Assembly: GCF_030272615.1 (NCBI RefSeq)
Contig: NC_081405.1
Location: forward strand, 607,401,677 to 607,465,676
Direction: 5' to 3'
DNA length: 64,000 bases
DNA from: Cryptomeria japonica
Taxonomy: Eukaryota; Streptophyta; Pinopsida; Cupressales; Cupressaceae
The translations under genes were made by a program, and so were the position numbers. Below the pieces are notes generated by a model. That model saw only the letters and a list, made by a program, of their open reading frames with translations. It did not search any database and was not told the DNA's origin. This document shows, piece by piece, positions 62,050-64,000 of the stretch (within the stretch, counting starts at the first letter, position 1; each line of letters begins with the position of its first letter).

Positions 62050-63780
62050 ATGTTAGGAGCTTCAATGACCCTAATAAACATTCCCTCGTAAAGTCCGAGT
62101 TAGATTATTTTGGTGCTGATATCATCTTATTACAAAAAATGATATTTTTTTAGTAGAAGAATCAGGGCAACCATTTTCCACATGGAGAAATTGGGGGTTT
62201 GTGGCTTTTCCATCAATTGTGGAATCAGATGGCCTTGCCATTCTATGAAATAAGAAACATATTTAGGTCCATAAGTTGTACGGAAAGGATAACTTCATTC
62301 ATGGCAGAATCATTTTTTCTAGCATTTCATTCCATCTTTTAAACATTTATAGTTGTACTTCCATGGCGGGGAAGAAAAAATTATGGGATCTTCTTTCTAT
62401 TACCTTAGATTCTTTCTCTGAGAAACCGTTAATTTTAGAAGGCGATTTTAATGCAATTCCATCAACCAGAGATAAAGCTAGAGGGATAGTCCCAACCATA
62501 TTTTTAATGAAAAATTTCAATGACTTTGCACTTAATAATGGTCTAAACGATTGGATCCCTTATAATGGCAATGTTACCTAGACCAATAGAAAAATCATTT
62601 TCTTTAAAATAGTGGAAAGGTTGGATAGGTTTTTCTCAAATCTAGTCTGGTTGTCAAAATTTGGGTTTTGTTCAGCCCTTATCCTCCCATTCTTGCGTTC
62701 AGATTATTTTGGAATTTATTGGAATCAGTTTTTGAATCCCTTCTACCCAAATCTAAACCTTCATTCAAATTCCAACATATGTGGTTTAGGGACCTACATT
62801 TTCATTTCACTTCTTCAAGAGTGGTGGAAAAGTGTACCTTTTTCTCCAAGGTTAGTAATGTTTTAGCTTTCAAAACAACTTCAGCATATCAAGTGAGAAA
62901 TCAGAAAATGGAATGCTAGGGACTTCAAAAGTATATTTGCATCAAAATCAGCACTTCAAGATCAACTTAACAAAATTATTGATTTGATTATCATTAATGG
63001 TATTGATGAGGATTCTTATTCGAAGTAAACATCTCTTCAACTTTAGCTTGAAGAAGTATTAAAAAGGGAGGAGATTTATTGGAGGTAGAAATCAAGGGAA
63101 CTCTATCTTAAAGAAGGTGACAAAAATACAAATTTTTTCATTCTTTGGCCTCCATGAGGAAGGTTAATAATTTTATTTTCTAGATTAGGGACTCTATAGG
63201 TTGGGTCTAACATGATATTGACAAGATCCAATAAGAGGCCGTTATCTTCTTTTCTAATCTATTAATTATACCAAAAACTAATTTCCCACTGGATTCTCAA
63301 GAGATCCTAGATTGTATTCCCTCTATTATATTTCAAGAGGACAATCTTTAGTTTCTTAAAACCTTCTCTTTAGAAGAAGTGAAAAAGGTAGTTTTCTCTA
63401 TGCAGCCCAATAAAGCCCCAAGCCCTGATGGATTCATTGTGTTGTTCTTTCAAAAATGTAGGCATTTTGTGGGGAGGTATCTTTGGCTAGCTGTCAAAGA
63501 ATCAAGGCGAAATGGCAATATCCTCAATCAATTTAATTCCAATCTTATTGACCTCATTCCAAAGTCCTCTTCTCTAGCTTCTTTTGCAGATTTTAGGCCT
63601 ATTTCTCTCTGCAACACCATGTACAAGATCTTGACAAAGGCAATCTCGTTGAGGCTGGGTAAGCTTATTCCCAAATTTATCTCAAAAGAACAAGGAGGTT
63701 CTATCTTAGGTAAAGAGAGATCAGAGGGATAATCGATTGCATGTGAAATTCTCCATTCGACTAACCAAGTCAAATCATAA
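62050..63780 (+). pseudogene. LINE ORF2: endonuclease and N-terminal reverse transcriptase, truncated
   Basis: Endonuclease (62050-62720): NDPNKHSLVKSELDYFGADI, LILEGDFNAIPSTRDKARGI (catalytic GDFNA), RLDRFFSNLVWLSKFGF and a C-terminal FLRSDYFGIYW in which the usual SDH histidine is Tyr. Linker motif LYLKEGDKNTNFFHSL lies near 63100. RT begins at about 63370: VVFSMQPNKAPSPDGFIVLF, NLIDLIPKSSSLASFADFRP, ISLCNTMYKILTKAISLRLG and PKFISKEQGGSI. The FADD active site would lie beyond the truncation. About 575 of the roughly 1300 codons usual for plant L1 ORF2 remain, with many stops. Confidence 0.8.
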
Positions 63781-63783
63781 GTG

Positions 63784-64000
63784 ATGATTTGTTGGAAGAA
63801 TGTAGCAAATATGTGCTCGAGAGATATTTGAGAGATGTGTTGTCATTGATGTCAACATATTTCTCTGTCTCAGATAGTGATGCAATGAAGTTCAGTGAGT
63901 TATTTTGTTCAGTATGATGAAGATGAAAGTTTACGAATTCAAGGGATTTTAGAGGGTTGTTTGTAGTTGATTCAGTTCAATTTTCTGAGGTCCACATGGA
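63784..64000 (+). mobile_element. Element F: start of an LTR (continues past the window)
   Basis: Sequence starting near TGATTTGTTGGAAG interrupts the LINE RT and contains TGTCATTGATGTCAA (63841) and TTCAGTATGATG (63910), both also in element A LTR (about 9252 and 9283); the first is also in element D LTRs. It is probably the 5' end of a copia-type LTR on the + strand. The exact boundary and target duplication cannot be fixed without the other end. Confidence 0.5.

Larger units (their letters stand above)
60000..63780 (+). mobile_element. L1-type LINE, 3' truncated by element F
   Basis: ORF1 with DUF4283-like features is followed by ORF2 with an apurinic-type endonuclease and the start of reverse transcriptase, the order of plant L1 elements. 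The RT is cut after HSTNQVKS by an LTR-like sequence. The 5' boundary is not defined; non-coding leader-like sequence runs from about 59870. Confidence 0.8.

Overview
The window is repeat-dense plant nuclear DNA, about two thirds A+T, consistent with a large, retrotransposon-rich genome. Evidence for a plant: Tat- and Athila-lineage Ty3/gypsy elements, Ty1/copia elements primed by initiator-Met tRNA, an L1-type LINE whose ORF1 looks like the DUF4283 family, and a plant mobile domain (PMD) protein. I found no intact host gene, no tRNA or rRNA gene and no CRISPR array. Almost everything is layered mobile elements, nearly all broken by stops and frameshifts.

Layout. 1-21354: the 3' part of a Tat-type Ty3/gypsy element on the + strand (protease, RT, RNase H, second archaeal-type RNase H, integrase, long spacer, an antisense PMD gene, polypurine tract, 1269-bp 3' LTR). 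Two elements sit inside its PMD gene: A (9121-10674, LTR-like) and B (10818-18827, a complete pol-less LTR element on the - strand with 1178-bp LTRs and target duplication AATAT). The Tat element lies in the gag of copia remnant C (21355-21455), which shares an LTR with copia element D (21456-27192, - strand). 27193-31600 is AT-rich with little recognisable content.

About 31.6-57.0 kb reads as one large, undescribed-looking DNA element once later insertions are removed. It has a spliced transposase-like gene on + (32003-35154), a convergent multi-exon gene on - (39258-41357), CTTAAG repeats in opposite orientation on either side (35.5-36.4 and 41.6-42.8 kb), a CCTAAGG inverted-repeat array (53.7-56.1 kb) and GGGATC-rich sequence near both ends. 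Inside it are a poly(A) retroposon (36589-38090, - strand) and a full-length Athila-like element E (42777-53685, + strand, target duplication GTTGG) with a large extra ORF after pol. 57.0-59.9 kb is AT-rich and empty. 60.0-63.8 kb is an L1-type LINE, cut in its reverse transcriptase by the start of another LTR (F).

How the parts relate. Insertion order follows from target duplications and reading frames that close up when an insertion is removed: C/D, then Tat, then A and B; separately the large DNA element, then E. In B, E and the Tat element the accessory ORF lies between the core genes and the 3' LTR (antisense in Tat). Starts quoted are ATG codons unless stated otherwise. Family names come from motifs read by eye; no database search was possible.
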